Positions 7,830 to 16,878 are shown, counted from the stretch's first letter. The stretch: DNA of 64,000 nt from Aestuariivirga sp. (GCF_020252395.1 NZ_JADCDB010000001.1:1-64000), one strand, 5' to 3'. Numbers and translations are program-made. The notes: a model not told the origin generated them from the letters alone.

Positions 7830-8416
7830 GTGCTATGAAACACGAAGATGGCCTGTGCCGCTGCCACTGGTGCGGCACGGACCCACTCTATGTCGCTTAT
7901 CACGACACCGAGTGGGGTGTGCCCGAACATGACTCGCGCGCGTTGTTCGAGAAGCTGCTGCTCGACGGCTTCCAGGCGGGCCTGTCCTGGATCACCATCC
8001 TCAGGAAGCGCGACAATTTCCGCAAGGCCTTCGACGGCTTCGATCCTGAGAAGATGGCGCGCTACAAGCCCGCGAAACTCGACAAGCTGATGCAGGACGC
8101 CGGCATCGTGCGGAACCGTCTCAAGATCGAGGCCAGCGTCACCAACGCCCAGGCCTATCTCGCGATCCCCGATTTCTCGGCCTACCTCTGGGACTTCCTC
8201 GATGGCGTGCCGCTTGACGGCAAACTCCGCAGCATGAAGGACATTCCTGCCAAGACGCCGCTTGCCGGGAAGATGTCGAAGGACTTGCAGAAGCGCGGCT
8301 TCCGCTTCGTCGGCCCCACCATCGTCTATGCCTTCATGCAGGCCTGCGGGATGGTGAACGACCATCTCGTCGACTGCCACCGGCATGAGGCGGTGAAGCG
8401 TGCCGCGCGCCGCTGA
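7826..8416 (+). CDS. tag: DNA-3-methyladenine glycosylase I
   Basis: Removes 3-methyladenine from alkylated DNA, starting base excision repair. The HhH-type Tag fold is recognised from the N-terminal CRCHWCG cluster, YHDTEWGVP (residues 25-33), the GLSWITILRKR helix, and the C-terminal CGMVNDHLVDCHRH, which supplies the zinc ligands together with the N-terminal Cys and His. The 196-residue length is standard. I start at 7826, where ATG overlaps the ygfZ stop; MKHEDG at 7835 is an alternative. It overlaps the HD-domain gene downstream by 17 bp. Confidence 0.94.
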   Translation: MSAMKHEDGLCRCHWCGTDPLYVAYHDTEWGVPEHDSRALFEKLLLDGFQAGLSWITILRKRDNFRKAFDGFDPEKMARYKPAKLDKLMQDAGIVRNRLKIEASVTNAQAYLAIPDFSAYLWDFLDGVPLDGKLRSMKDIPAKTPLAGKMSKDLQKRGFRFVGPTIVYAFMQACGMVNDHLVDCHRHEAVKRAARR

Positions 8417-9005
8417 ACCGCGCGCCTGGCAGCGCATGCTGTCCGGGCGCAGGCTCGATTTGCTCAACCCCTCGCCGCTCGACATCGAGGTAGAGGACAT
8501 CGCGCACGGCCTGGCGCGCGTGGCGCGGTGGAACGGGCAGACCAAAGGCGACCATGCCTTTTCGGTGGCGCAGCATTGCGTGCTGGTGGAGGAGCTGGCG
8601 CTTCACCTGGAGCCGGCGCTCGACCGCAAGGCGCGGCTTGCCGCCTTGCTGCATGATGCGCCGGAATATGTGGTGGGCGACATGATCTCGCCCTTCAAGG
8701 CGGCGCTGGGTCTCGACTACAAGGCCTTCGAGCACCGGCTGCTGAGCGCCATCCACATTCGTTTCGGCTTGCCAGCGCAAGGCGCACAGATGCTCGAGGT
8801 GTTCATCAAGAAATGCGACCGACTCGCCGCCTATCTGGAGGCGACACAGCTTGCGGGCTTCGCGGTGGCGGAAGCGGAGAAATTCTTCGGCAAGCCGAAA
8901 GGACTCACGGGCGGCACCGCGCAGCGCTTCTTCCGGCTCAAGCCCCTGGAGCCCAATGATGCCGCGGCACTCTATCTCAAGACATTCAGGAAGCTCGCAC
9001 CATGA
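8400..9005 (+). CDS. HD-domain phosphohydrolase (YfbR-like)
   Basis: Metal-dependent phosphohydrolase resembling the 5'-deoxynucleotidase YfbR. Motifs are FSVAQHCVLVEELAL with the first metal His, ALLHDAPEYVVGD with the HD pair, and SPFK just after, in the order seen in YfbR. It has 201 residues from a GTG start at 8400 that lies inside the end of tag. Its stop overlaps the start of the phosphatase gene by 4 bp. The tight coupling with tag and the next phosphatase suggests a nucleotide-cleaning or repair-linked role, but substrate is not known. Confidence 0.83.
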   Translation: MPRAAEPRAWQRMLSGRRLDLLNPSPLDIEVEDIAHGLARVARWNGQTKGDHAFSVAQHCVLVEELALHLEPALDRKARLAALLHDAPEYVVGDMISPFKAALGLDYKAFEHRLLSAIHIRFGLPAQGAQMLEVFIKKCDRLAAYLEATQLAGFAVAEAEKFFGKPKGLTGGTAQRFFRLKPLEPNDAAALYLKTFRKLAP

Positions 9006-9505
9006 TCATCGTCGGCCCGCTCAACAAGGTTCAGCCCCTCATCGACCAGCATGGGGCGACGCACGTGGTGACGCTGCTGGCGCCCGGCACGCCGCATGAT
9101 GCGCCGCAGGGCATTGCGCCGGAGCGGCACCTCAAGCTCTATTTTCACGACATCGTGCAGCCGATGGATGGCCATGTGCCGCCACGTGCGGCGGATGCCG
9201 GGAGGCTGATCGCGTTTTTCCAGGACTGGGACCGCAAGGACCCGATGCTGGTGCATTGCTGGGCCGGCATCAGCCGCTCCACGGCGGCGGCCTTTATCGC
9301 GCTGTGCATGTTTCGTCCGCAGGCGGATGAAGAAGAGCTGGCCTTCGAGCTGCGCGCCGCCTCGCCGTCCGCCACGCCGAACCGGCTGATCGTGTCGCTG
9401 GCCGACGAGGTGCTGGGGCGCAACGGGCGCATGGTGAAGGCGGTCGAAAAGATCGGGCGCGGCGCGGATGCGTTTGAAGGCACGCCGTTTGTGTTGCGGC
9501 CGTGA
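9002..9505 (+). CDS. cysteine-dependent protein tyrosine phosphatase-like protein
   Basis: Single-domain dual-specificity-type phosphatase of 167 residues. The CX5R loop is HCWAGISRS with nucleophile Cys86 and Arg92, and a plausible general acid is Asp50 in the FHDI segment. No signal peptide or membrane helix is present, so it is cytoplasmic. It is the last gene of the ygfZ-tag-HD unit and overlaps the HD gene by 4 bp. A palindromic repeat cluster follows directly. Substrates in bacteria for this subgroup are largely unknown; it could act on phosphoproteins or small phosphates. Confidence 0.83.
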   Translation: MIIVGPLNKVQPLIDQHGATHVVTLLAPGTPHDAPQGIAPERHLKLYFHDIVQPMDGHVPPRAADAGRLIAFFQDWDRKDPMLVHCWAGISRSTAAAFIALCMFRPQADEEELAFELRAASPSATPNRLIVSLADEVLGRNGRMVKAVEKIGRGADAFEGTPFVLRP

Positions 9506-9518
9506 GCACGGACGTCAT

Positions 9519-9660
9519 CTTCTCCCGCTTCAGCGGGAGAAGACCCCCGTTGCGCCAGCAACGGGGAGATGAGGGGGAGTCAGAGGACACGCGGTTCTGA
9601 CTTCCCCTCACCTACCCCAACTTCGTTGGGGGCCCCTCCTCTCCCGCTGAAGCGGGAGAG
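9519..9660. repeat. composite cluster of four palindromes between convergent genes
   Basis: Four perfect hairpins lie in a row: 9519-9542 (11-bp arms CTTCTCCCGCT/AGCGGGAGAAG), 9545-9566 (9-bp arms CCCCGTTGC/GCAACGGGG), 9615-9631 (7-bp arms CCCCAAC/GTTGGGG) and 9639-9660 (10-bp arms CTCTCCCGCT/AGCGGGAGAG). The first and last share the same core. Single related palindromes occur at 55704-55723 and 57903-57922. All three sites separate convergent genes. They look like dispersed intergenic repeats that may also act as two-way terminators. Confidence 0.8.
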
Positions 9661-9670
9661 GACGATATTC

Positions 9671-10531
9671 TTACTTCCCCGCCAGCGCATAGTCCCAGTA
9701 CAGATCCCGCGCCTTCTGCATGATGGGGCCGGGCTGCAGGCTCTTGTGTTCGACCCGTGTGATGGGCGACACCTTGGAATAATTGCCGGTGGAGAAGACC
9801 TCGTCGGCCTCGAGGAACTCGCTCCACCTGATCGAGCGCTCATGCACCGTAATGCCGGCGTCGCGCAGGAGCTTCGCCACGCGCTGGCGGGTGACGCCGT
9901 TGAGGAAAGTGCCGTTGGGAATGGGCGTGTGGGCCTCGCCGTCCCTGGCGTACCAGATATTGGCGGTGGCGAGTTCCGCAACATGGCCCAGCGCATCGAG
10001 CATCACCGCATTGTCGAAGCCCCTCGACTTCGCCTCGCGGATGGCGCGGGCCGAGTTGGGATAGTGGCAGGCCGCCTTGGCGTCCGTCGGCGCATATTCA
10101 TAGGACGGGCGGCGGAAGGGCGAGCAGGTGACCGAGAAGCCGGTGGGCTTGGGCAGCGGCGCGTCATAGACCGAGACCGAGAACTGGGTGGAGTCCGGGT
10201 CGACATCGACAAAGCCGTCCTCGGCCCAGAACATGGGGCGGAGATAGAGTTCCGCGTCACCGGGGAACTTGGCGATGCCCTCGCGGATCAGCGCCTCGAT
10301 CTCGGGCGCGGTCTTGACGATCCTGAGGCCGAAGCTTTCGGCCGAGCGCACAATGCGCTGGCAGTGCCGGTCGAGGTCCGGCGCCACGCCTGCGAAGGCG
10401 CGCGCCCCGTCGAACACGCAGGAGCCGAGCCACGGCGCATGGGTCATGGTGCCCATCACCTGCGGGTTGCCCTTGTGCCACTCACCCTTGTACCAGGTCC
10501 AGGCGGCGCCGGTGGTTTCCTTCCAGCCCAT
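9671..10531 (-). CDS. class IV aminotransferase (branched-chain amino acid aminotransferase family)
   Basis: PLP enzyme of fold type IV, probably exchanging amino groups between branched-chain amino acids and 2-oxoglutarate. The PLP lysine is expected at Lys152 in the KAACHYPNS segment, with downstream VAELATANIWY and the phosphate-binding GVTRQRVAKLL element near residue 220. The 286 residues fit IlvE-like proteins of alphaproteobacteria. Related class IV enzymes act on D-amino acids or 4-amino-4-deoxychorismate, so the substrate is a family inference. It is convergent with the phosphatase gene across the palindrome cluster. Confidence 0.82.
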   Translation of the reverse strand: MGWKETTGAAWTWYKGEWHKGNPQVMGTMTHAPWLGSCVFDGARAFAGVAPDLDRHCQRIVRSAESFGLRIVKTAPEIEALIREGIAKFPGDAELYLRPMFWAEDGFVDVDPDSTQFSVSVYDAPLPKPTGFSVTCSPFRRPSYEYAPTDAKAACHYPNSARAIREAKSRGFDNAVMLDALGHVAELATANIWYARDGEAHTPIPNGTFLNGVTRQRVAKLLRDAGITVHERSIRWSEFLEADEVFSTGNYSKVSPITRVEHKSLQPGPIMQKARDLYWDYALAGK

Positions 10532-10586
10532 CGTCGAATGCTCCAGTTATGGGCGTCATCCTAGCCAGCGTGAGCGGAAACACAAA

Positions 10587-10604
10587 GGGCGCCCGGAGGC
10601 GCCC
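10587..10604 (-). terminator. intrinsic terminator of the SleB-type gene
   Basis: Perfect 7-bp stem GGGCGCC/GGCGCCC with a 4-base loop. On the minus strand it is followed by TTTGTGTTT and lies 26 bp after the stop of the hydrolase gene, so it should end that transcript. Confidence 0.65.
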
Positions 10605-10629
10605 TGCCGGACCCTGCCATGCGCGACGA

Positions 10630-11628
10630 TCACCCCTCTTCATAGAAGACGTGGCGCCCGATCTTGATAAGCCGCTTCATGCTCTTGGCCCACTTCGGAT
10701 TTACATAATCCGCGTGATAATTGGTGGCGGAGCCGATGGCGGCCACCTTGGCGTCGCCCGACATGGCCATCTGCGCGACGCGCTTGGCATTGGCCCAGGC
10801 GGCGGCACTGCGCACATCGTCCGGCAGGCCGTCGCAGGCGAAGGAGAACTGACAGGAGTTGCGCCTGCCCGAGCCCTGATAGACCACGCCGCAGATCGAC
10901 TTCGGATATTCCGGATCCTTGACACGGTTGAGAATGACCTTGGCGACCGCCAGCTGGCCCAGCTGCGACTCCGAGCGTGCCTCGAAATAGACCGCGCGGG
11001 CGAGGCAGTTTTCCTCGGCCGCCTGAAATCGGCGCATGGCGATGGCTTTCTGCGCCGCCCGGTCGGCCGGCTTCCGGCTGGCGGTGACGGTGCGCTTGAG
11101 ATGGATGCCTTGCACCACCTTCTGCGGCGACGGGCCCTTGACGATGACACTGGGGGTCTGCGTGTCGTCCTCGCTCATGTTGACGGAGGCGGGAACGATC
11201 CGGACCTGCTGCTTTTCGACGATGGTGGCTTGGAGGACGGCCGGGCGGTCGCCCTTGCCGTCGGAGGCGACCGTCTGCTCCGCATTGGCGAGCTGGGAGG
11301 AGAAAGCGGTCTTGTTGACGATCTCGATGGTGGAGACGCCCGGAACCAGCGATCCCTTGGCGAGTATGTTGGTGGCCGGGCCCGACAGGCTTTCGATCAC
11401 GTCGCCGGGGTCGGCATTATGGGCCACGGCATTCTGGCCCATATAGTGACCAGCAAAGGCGAAGGCCAGAACCAGCATCACGCCGCCGGCAACCATCGGA
11501 CCATAATCCGCGAAGAAGCTCGGCTCCTTCGATGTGGCGTGGTTCTCGATTTCCCAGAAGCTGACAGGCCCTGCTTTTTTTCGAAGCGCTTTTCTCTTCA
11601 CTTCCCCTCGACACACCGTGGGCCGCAA
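10630..11628 (-). CDS. cell wall hydrolase, SleB family, membrane-anchored
   Basis: Predicted peptidoglycan-cleaving enzyme. The last 140 residues are a SleB/hydrolase_2 domain: NCLARAVYFEARSES with the catalytic Glu, QLAVAKVILNRV, FSFACDG and NYHADYV. A single membrane helix (residues 45-62, GGVMLVLAFAFAGHYM) lies near the N-terminus, so the enzyme is tethered with its domain in the periplasm, joined by a low-complexity linker of about 130 residues. The start is uncertain: TTG at 11628 or GTG at 11616. A terminator follows. Probably used in cell-wall remodelling or division. Confidence 0.85.
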   Translation of the reverse strand: MRPTVCRGEVKRKALRKKAGPVSFWEIENHATSKEPSFFADYGPMVAGGVMLVLAFAFAGHYMGQNAVAHNADPGDVIESLSGPATNILAKGSLVPGVSTIEIVNKTAFSSQLANAEQTVASDGKGDRPAVLQATIVEKQQVRIVPASVNMSEDDTQTPSVIVKGPSPQKVVQGIHLKRTVTASRKPADRAAQKAIAMRRFQAAEENCLARAVYFEARSESQLGQLAVAKVILNRVKDPEYPKSICGVVYQGSGRRNSCQFSFACDGLPDDVRSAAAWANAKRVAQMAMSGDAKVAAIGSATNYHADYVNPKWAKSMKRLIKIGRHVFYEEG

Positions 11629-11775
11629 TTCTTACGGCGTTGTTAAGTTCGCGGTAGTCTAACGGGGTGACGTTTAACATAGGTTAACCATGCGGGCAAC
11701 CCGGAAAGGCCTTTTCTGTGCCGGATTCGTGACACGGTGAAGACCTGGTTAACCCCTTGCCAAAATTCGAAAAAC

Positions 11776-14451
11776 CTAGCGTTTCGAGAGGCTTGCCTGG
11801 GCTGCCGCAAGGCGGGCAATGGGCACCCGGAAGGGCGAGCATGACACATAGTCCAAGTTGACGGTTTCGCAGAAGGCGATGGAGGCCGGGTCGCCGCCAT
11901 GTTCGCCACAGATTCCTGCCTTGAGTCCCGGCTTCACCCGCCGGCCCCGCTCGGTGGCGATGCGGATCAGCTCGCCCACCCCTTCGATATCGAGCGAGAT
12001 GAAGGGGTCGGTCTTGAACACGCCCCTGGACGTATATTCGCCGATGAAACGCGCCGCATCGTCGCGGCTGATGCCGAAGGTGGTCTGAGTGAGGTCGTTG
12101 GTGCCGAAGGAGAAGAAATCCGCCGATTCGGCGATCTCGGCGGCGCGCAGCGCGGCGCGCGGCAACTCGATCATGGTGCCGACGGAATACTCGATGGTCA
12201 CCCCAGTCTCCCTGGCGACCTGCTGGGCCACCGCCACGATCCGCTCCTTCACCAGGTCCAGCTCGTTGCGGGAGGCCACCAGCGGCACCATGACCTCCGG
12301 GATCGGCGCCTGGCCGGTGCGGCGGTGGATTTCGGCCGCCGCTTCGAAGATGGCGCGGGACTGCATCTCGGCAATTTCGGGATAGGAGATGAGGAGCCGC
12401 ACGCCGCGGTGGCCCAGCATGGGGTTGAACTCCTTGAGCTCCGCCACGCGGGCGCGCAGCTGGTCCGGGTTCGCCCCCATCTGGTCCGCCACCTCCTCGA
12501 TTTCATGCTCGGCCTGCGGCAGGAACTCATGGAGCGGCGGGTCGAGCAGGCGGATCGTCACTGGGAGCCCCGCCATGATCTCGAACAGCTCGATGAAGTC
12601 GTTGCGCTGCATCGGCAGGATCTTGGCGAGTGCGGCGCGGCGGGCCTCCAGCTTGTCGGCGATGATCATCTCGCGCACCGCCACGATGCGCTCGGAATCG
12701 AAGAACATGTGTTCGGTGCGGCACAGGCCGATGCCCTCCGCGCCGAAGTCGCGCGCCGTGCGGGCATCGAGCGGGGTTTCGGCATTGGCGCGGACACCCA
12801 TGCGGCGGAAGCCATCCGCCCAGGCCATCAGTGTGGCGAAGTCGCCCGACAGCTCCGGCTTGATGGTGGCCACCTCGCCCTTCATCACCTGGCCGGTGGA
12901 GCCGTCGACCGTGATGGTCTCGCCCTTCTTGAGCGTGACGCCCATGACAGCAAGGGTGCCCGCGGCGTAGTCGATCCTCAGCGCACCCGCGCCCGAGACG
13001 CAGGGCTTGCCCATGCCGCGCGCCACGACGGCCGCATGGGACGTCATGCCGCCGCGCGTGGTGAGAATGCCCTCGGCGGCGTGCATGCCGTGAATGTCCT
13101 CCGGGCTCGTCTCGATGCGCACCAGAATGACGCGGCGATTGAGCGATTTGAGCCGCTCCGCCTCGTCGGCATCGAACACGATTTCACCGGAGGCGGCGCC
13201 GGGCGAGGCCGGCAAGCCGGTGGCGATCACGTCGCGCCTGGCCTTGGGGTCCAACGTGGGGTGCAGAAGCTGGTCGAGCGAGGCCGGGTCGATGCGCTGC
13301 ACGGCTTCAGCCCTGGTGATCAGGCCTTCGGCGGCCATGTCCACCGCGATTTTGAGCGCGGCCTTGGCGGTGCGCTTGCCGGTCCTCGTCTGCAGCATCC
13401 AGAGCTTGCTGTCCTGGATGGTGAATTCCATGTCCTGCATGTCGCGGTAATGGCGCTCCAGCAGGTCGAAATTGGCCTGCAGCTCCCGGAACGTTTCCGG
13501 CATGATGTGCTCAAGCGAGGGGGCCTCGGAGTGCGCCTCGATGCGGGCCCTTTCGGTGATGTTCTGTGGCGTGCGGATGCCGGCCACCACATCCTCGCCC
13601 TGGGCGTTCACCAGGAACTCGCCATAGAGCTCCTTCGCCCCCGTCGCCGGGTTGCGGGTGAAAGCGACGCCAGTCGCCGAGGTTTCGCCCATGTTGCCGA
13701 ACACCATGGCCTGCACGTTGACCGCCGTGCCCCAGTCTTCCGGAATGTTGTTGAGCTTGCGGTAGGTGATGGCGCGCGCGCCGTTCCACGACTTGAACAC
13801 AGCGCCGATCGCGCCCCACAGCTGCTCATTGGGGTCCTGCGGAAAGGGCTTGCCCGCCGCCTCCTCGACGAACGCCTTGTAGCGCGCGATGAGGCCCTGC
13901 CACTCCTCCGCCGTCACTTCCGTGTCGAGCGTGTAGTTCCGCTGTTCCTTGAAGCCGCCGAGAATGTCCTCGAACTCGGCATGGTCGACGCCCAGCACCA
14001 CGCCGGAATACATCGAGATGAAACGGCGGTAGCTGTCGAAGGCGAAGCGCCGGTCGCCTGAGCGCGTGGCGAGGCCTTCCACCGTCATGTCGTTGAGGCC
14101 GAGGTTCAGCACCGTGTCCATCATGCCGGGCATCGAGGCGCGCGCGCCGGAGCGCACCGAGACGAGCAGCGGGTTGGCGGCATTGCCGAACTCGGCGCCC
14201 GCGATCTTTTCGACGGTGGCCAGCGCCGAACGGATCTGCGCGTCGAGGCCTTGCGGATAGGCGCGGTTGTTCTTGTAGAAGGCGGTGCAGACTTCGGTCG
14301 AAATGGTGAAGCCGGGGGGAACCGGCAGGCCGAGATTGGCCATCTCGGCGAGGTTCGCGCCCTTGCCGCCCAGGAGCGCCTTCATTTCGGCGCGGCCCTC
14401 CGCCGAACCGCCACCGAAGGAATAGACGAACTTCGCGCTATCAGCCGCCAT
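11776..14451 (-). CDS. ppdK: pyruvate, phosphate dikinase
   Basis: Interconverts pyruvate, ATP and phosphate with phosphoenolpyruvate, AMP and pyrophosphate, giving PEP for gluconeogenesis or reversing glycolytic flux. The 891 residues hold an N-terminal ATP-grasp domain (FGGGSAEGRAEMKALLGGKGANLAEM at the start, GNMGETSATGVAFTRNP further in), a central swivelling domain with the phospho-His motif GGMTSHAAVVARGMGKPC near residue 470, and a C-terminal TIM barrel ending with FGTNDLTQTTFG and CGEHGGDPAS. The start at 14451 follows the family; upstream codons are non-homologous. A monocistronic gene on present evidence. Confidence 0.96.
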   Translation of the reverse strand: MAADSAKFVYSFGGGSAEGRAEMKALLGGKGANLAEMANLGLPVPPGFTISTEVCTAFYKNNRAYPQGLDAQIRSALATVEKIAGAEFGNAANPLLVSVRSGARASMPGMMDTVLNLGLNDMTVEGLATRSGDRRFAFDSYRRFISMYSGVVLGVDHAEFEDILGGFKEQRNYTLDTEVTAEEWQGLIARYKAFVEEAAGKPFPQDPNEQLWGAIGAVFKSWNGARAITYRKLNNIPEDWGTAVNVQAMVFGNMGETSATGVAFTRNPATGAKELYGEFLVNAQGEDVVAGIRTPQNITERARIEAHSEAPSLEHIMPETFRELQANFDLLERHYRDMQDMEFTIQDSKLWMLQTRTGKRTAKAALKIAVDMAAEGLITRAEAVQRIDPASLDQLLHPTLDPKARRDVIATGLPASPGAASGEIVFDADEAERLKSLNRRVILVRIETSPEDIHGMHAAEGILTTRGGMTSHAAVVARGMGKPCVSGAGALRIDYAAGTLAVMGVTLKKGETITVDGSTGQVMKGEVATIKPELSGDFATLMAWADGFRRMGVRANAETPLDARTARDFGAEGIGLCRTEHMFFDSERIVAVREMIIADKLEARRAALAKILPMQRNDFIELFEIMAGLPVTIRLLDPPLHEFLPQAEHEIEEVADQMGANPDQLRARVAELKEFNPMLGHRGVRLLISYPEIAEMQSRAIFEAAAEIHRRTGQAPIPEVMVPLVASRNELDLVKERIVAVAQQVARETGVTIEYSVGTMIELPRAALRAAEIAESADFFSFGTNDLTQTTFGISRDDAARFIGEYTSRGVFKTDPFISLDIEGVGELIRIATERGRRVKPGLKAGICGEHGGDPASIAFCETVNLDYVSCSPFRVPIARLAAAQASLSKR

Positions 14452-14594
14452 AACGGAATCTTCCCATGCTTGCGTTGTTCTTGTGAAAGCGTGTAGCGGG
14501 GTGTAGCGGGCGGCGGCCCGCGCACTAGACAATCACAGGACCGTGATGCGTGCAATGCAATATCGCACATGCGACATTGCGGCGGATGCTCGCC

Positions 14595-15830
14595 TCAGGC
14601 GACTGCCGGGGTCAGCGAGGGGCGGTGCGGGCGGCGGACATAGAGGATCCACAGCGCGATCGACAGGTTCAGAACGTTCCAGGCCACGCCATTGAGGAAG
14701 GCCATAGTGTAGGAGCCCGTCCAGTCATAGATCTCGCCGGACATCCAGCCGCCCAGCGCCATGCCGAAGACGGTGGCGGTGAGCACGGTGGAAATGCGCG
14801 TGCCCGCCTGGCGCGCCGGGAAGTGGTCGCGGATAATGAGCGCATAGCTCGGCACGATGCCGCCCTGGCTCAGGCCGAAGATGGCGGAGACGACATAGAG
14901 CGAGGCGAGGCCATCGAAGGGAATATAGGCAAGCAGCGCCAGCATCTGCATGGCGGAGCCGGCGATGAGCGTCGTCAGGCCGCCCAACTTGTCGGCGACG
15001 AGGCCGGAGACGAGGCGGCTCAGCACGCCGAAGCCCAGCATGATCGACAGCATCTCGGCCCCACGTGCCGGACCGTAACCCAAATCGGCGCAATAGGCGA
15101 CGATGTGTACCTGCGGCATCGACATGGCCACACAGCAGGACAGGCCCGCCAGCACCAGAGCCGGAAACAGCAAGCGGTGCGTCGGCAGCAGGCCTTTCTG
15201 GCCGGCGCTGCGGCTGGCCGGGCTTGCCGTGTCATGGAAATGCGGGCGCTTCCTGAGGAACTGCGCCAGAGGGACCATCACCACGGCGCAGAGCACGCCG
15301 ATCGCCATATAGGTCCAGCGCCAGCCGTAGCTCTGGATCGCGGCCTGCATGAAGGGTGGCCAGAGTGTGCCAGCGATGTAATTGCCGCTGGCCACGATGG
15401 CAATCGCAATGCCGCGGCGCTTGAGGAACCACTGCGAGGCATCGGCCACCAGCGGCCCGAAGGTGGCGGCGCTCCCAAGGAAACCGATGAAGACCGCCTG
15501 CACGACGACGAACTGCCAATAGCTCGCCGACCAGGCCGCGAGAAAGAAGCCGATGCCGAGAGAGACGCCCGCGATGGTGATGGGAACGGTGATGCCGAAC
15601 TTGTCCGCCATTTTGCCCATCGCGAAGCCGCCGGCCGCGAAGCCGAGGAAAGTGGCGGTATAGGGGAAGGAAGCGCCCGCGCGGTCCACCCCGAACTCCG
15701 CCTGAATGGTCGGCAGCACCACGACGGCGAGCCACAGCCCGATGCCGCCGACGACGGCGAGGACGAGCGAGATGATCAAGCGGATCCAGGCATAGCGGCT
15801 GTCAGGGGTGTAGGCGGAAGCAGCGGTCAT
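14595..15830 (-). CDS. MFS transporter, oxalate/formate-antiporter-like group
   Basis: Twelve hydrophobic segments over 411 residues identify a major facilitator transporter of the inner membrane. The loop 2-3 motif is represented by GGFAMGKMADKFG (residues 66-78), and the N-terminal WLAVVVLPTIQAEFGV stretch is common in monocarboxylate/OFA-like carriers. The substrate is unknown. It follows the LysR gene on the same strand after 88 bp, with a good AGGAGGTCCC ribosome site, so it may be cotranscribed with or regulated by that LysR protein. Confidence 0.83.
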   Translation of the reverse strand: MTAASAYTPDSRYAWIRLIISLVLAVVGGIGLWLAVVVLPTIQAEFGVDRAGASFPYTATFLGFAAGGFAMGKMADKFGITVPITIAGVSLGIGFFLAAWSASYWQFVVVQAVFIGFLGSAATFGPLVADASQWFLKRRGIAIAIVASGNYIAGTLWPPFMQAAIQSYGWRWTYMAIGVLCAVVMVPLAQFLRKRPHFHDTASPASRSAGQKGLLPTHRLLFPALVLAGLSCCVAMSMPQVHIVAYCADLGYGPARGAEMLSIMLGFGVLSRLVSGLVADKLGGLTTLIAGSAMQMLALLAYIPFDGLASLYVVSAIFGLSQGGIVPSYALIIRDHFPARQAGTRISTVLTATVFGMALGGWMSGEIYDWTGSYTMAFLNGVAWNVLNLSIALWILYVRRPHRPSLTPAVA

Positions 15831-15918
15831 GGGACCTCCTTAGGCGGCATCGGCGCGCCGGTCAAAATGGCACCCATGCAAAATCGCAGGGTCCAGCCTG
15901 CGCCGGGCGTCCGGCCCT

Positions 15919-16794
15919 TCAGCCCGGCGGCCCGTGCGCCAGCAGATGGGCGCGGAAGGCGGCGGCGATGGGCGAAAGGTGCTTGGCCCGCGGGTGCACC
16001 ACGTGCCAGCGCGACGAGATGGGGAAGCCCTCTACCGGCAACTCGCGCACGCCGCGGGCGCCCTGCAGCGCATGGCGCGATACGACGCCGATGCCGAGCC
16101 CGCCGGCCACCGCCTCCTTGATCGCCTCGTTGCTGCCGAGTTGAAGCCGCACGTCCGGTTTGAAACGGTGGCGGGCGAAGTGGCGGTCGGTGGCCATGCG
16201 GGTGCCCGAGCCTGGCTCGCGGAGGATGAAGCGCTGGTCCCGGAGCTGGGCCAGGGTCACCCGTGAGCCGAGCTTCGCTCCGCGCGCCGCGATCACCACC
16301 AGGGGGTTTTCCATGAACACGGCATCCTCAAGGTCAAGCTCGGGCGGCATGGACATGATGTAAATGTCATCGCGGTTGTCGCGCAGCCGTTCCACCACGC
16401 CATCGCGGTTCAAGACCTCGAGCGCCACGTCAATTTGCGGATGGAGCCGGCAGAAGCTGCCGACGAGACGGGGGATGAAATACTTCGCGGTGCTGACCGC
16501 CGCCACGCGCAGCCGCCCGCGCGACAGGCCCTTGACCAGGCCGACGTGCTGTTCGAAAGCTTCCCACTCGGCCAGCATGGCGCGCGCCGTCTGCGCCAGC
16601 TGGCGGCCCGCGTCGGTCAAATGCACGCGCTTCGAAATCACCTCGTAGAGCGGCAGGCCCACGGCCTCCGTCACTTCCTTCAGCTGGGCGGAGGCGGTGG
16701 GCTGAGTCACATGCATCGCGGCGGCCGCCTTGCTCACGCTGCCGGTGTCGGCGAGGGAGAGGAAGAGGCGCAGCTGACGGAATGTGACGTTCAT
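15919..16794 (-). CDS. LysR-type transcriptional regulator (CbbR/CmpR-like context)
   Basis: DNA-binding regulator of 291 residues. The winged helix-turn-helix is at residues 1-60 (TFRQLRLFLSLADTGSVSKAAAAMHVTQP), followed by a substrate-binding-like effector domain with RLRVAAVSTAKYFIPRL. It is divergent from the sbtA-type gene with 84 bp between starts, the usual layout for a LysR protein controlling its neighbour and itself. Start MNVTFRQ at 16794 is the homologous one; upstream open frame is non-conserved. A perfect 6-bp inverted repeat covers the start codon. The link to inorganic carbon sensing is inferred from the neighbour. Confidence 0.9.
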   Translation of the reverse strand: MNVTFRQLRLFLSLADTGSVSKAAAAMHVTQPTASAQLKEVTEAVGLPLYEVISKRVHLTDAGRQLAQTARAMLAEWEAFEQHVGLVKGLSRGRLRVAAVSTAKYFIPRLVGSFCRLHPQIDVALEVLNRDGVVERLRDNRDDIYIMSMPPELDLEDAVFMENPLVVIAARGAKLGSRVTLAQLRDQRFILREPGSGTRMATDRHFARHRFKPDVRLQLGSNEAIKEAVAGGLGIGVVSRHALQGARGVRELPVEGFPISSRWHVVHPRAKHLSPIAAAFRAHLLAHGPPG

Positions 16795-16809
16795 AGATTT
16801 CAGTCTATG
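16792..16809. promoter_or_regulatory. inverted repeat in the lysR/sbtA divergent promoter
   Basis: CATAGA and TCTATG form a perfect 6-bp inverted repeat with a 6-base spacer, overlapping the lysR start codon. About 20 bp further on, the near-direct repeat ATCAATTTTT/ATCAATTTAT forms an AT-rich patch. Such dyads are typical LysR sites; an occupied site at the start codon would give autorepression. Confidence 0.45.
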
Positions 16810-16878
16810 GATTATTGCCGAAAAATCAATTTTTATCAATTTATGGAGGCGGCTAGCAATCGGCCGGAGGAGGCAACC

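Noticed and set aside
9519-9660. CRISPR array
   Set aside because: The units are palindromes of different sequence with no regular spacers and no cas gene in the window.
11674-11687. Possible CtrA box (TTAACATAGGTTAA) upstream of the SleB gene
   Set aside because: The two TTAA blocks are separated by 6 bases, not the 7 of the known motif; only half sites remain.
11899-14061. 720-residue open frame on the plus strand
   Set aside because: Antisense to ppdK, no motif and mirror-frame composition.
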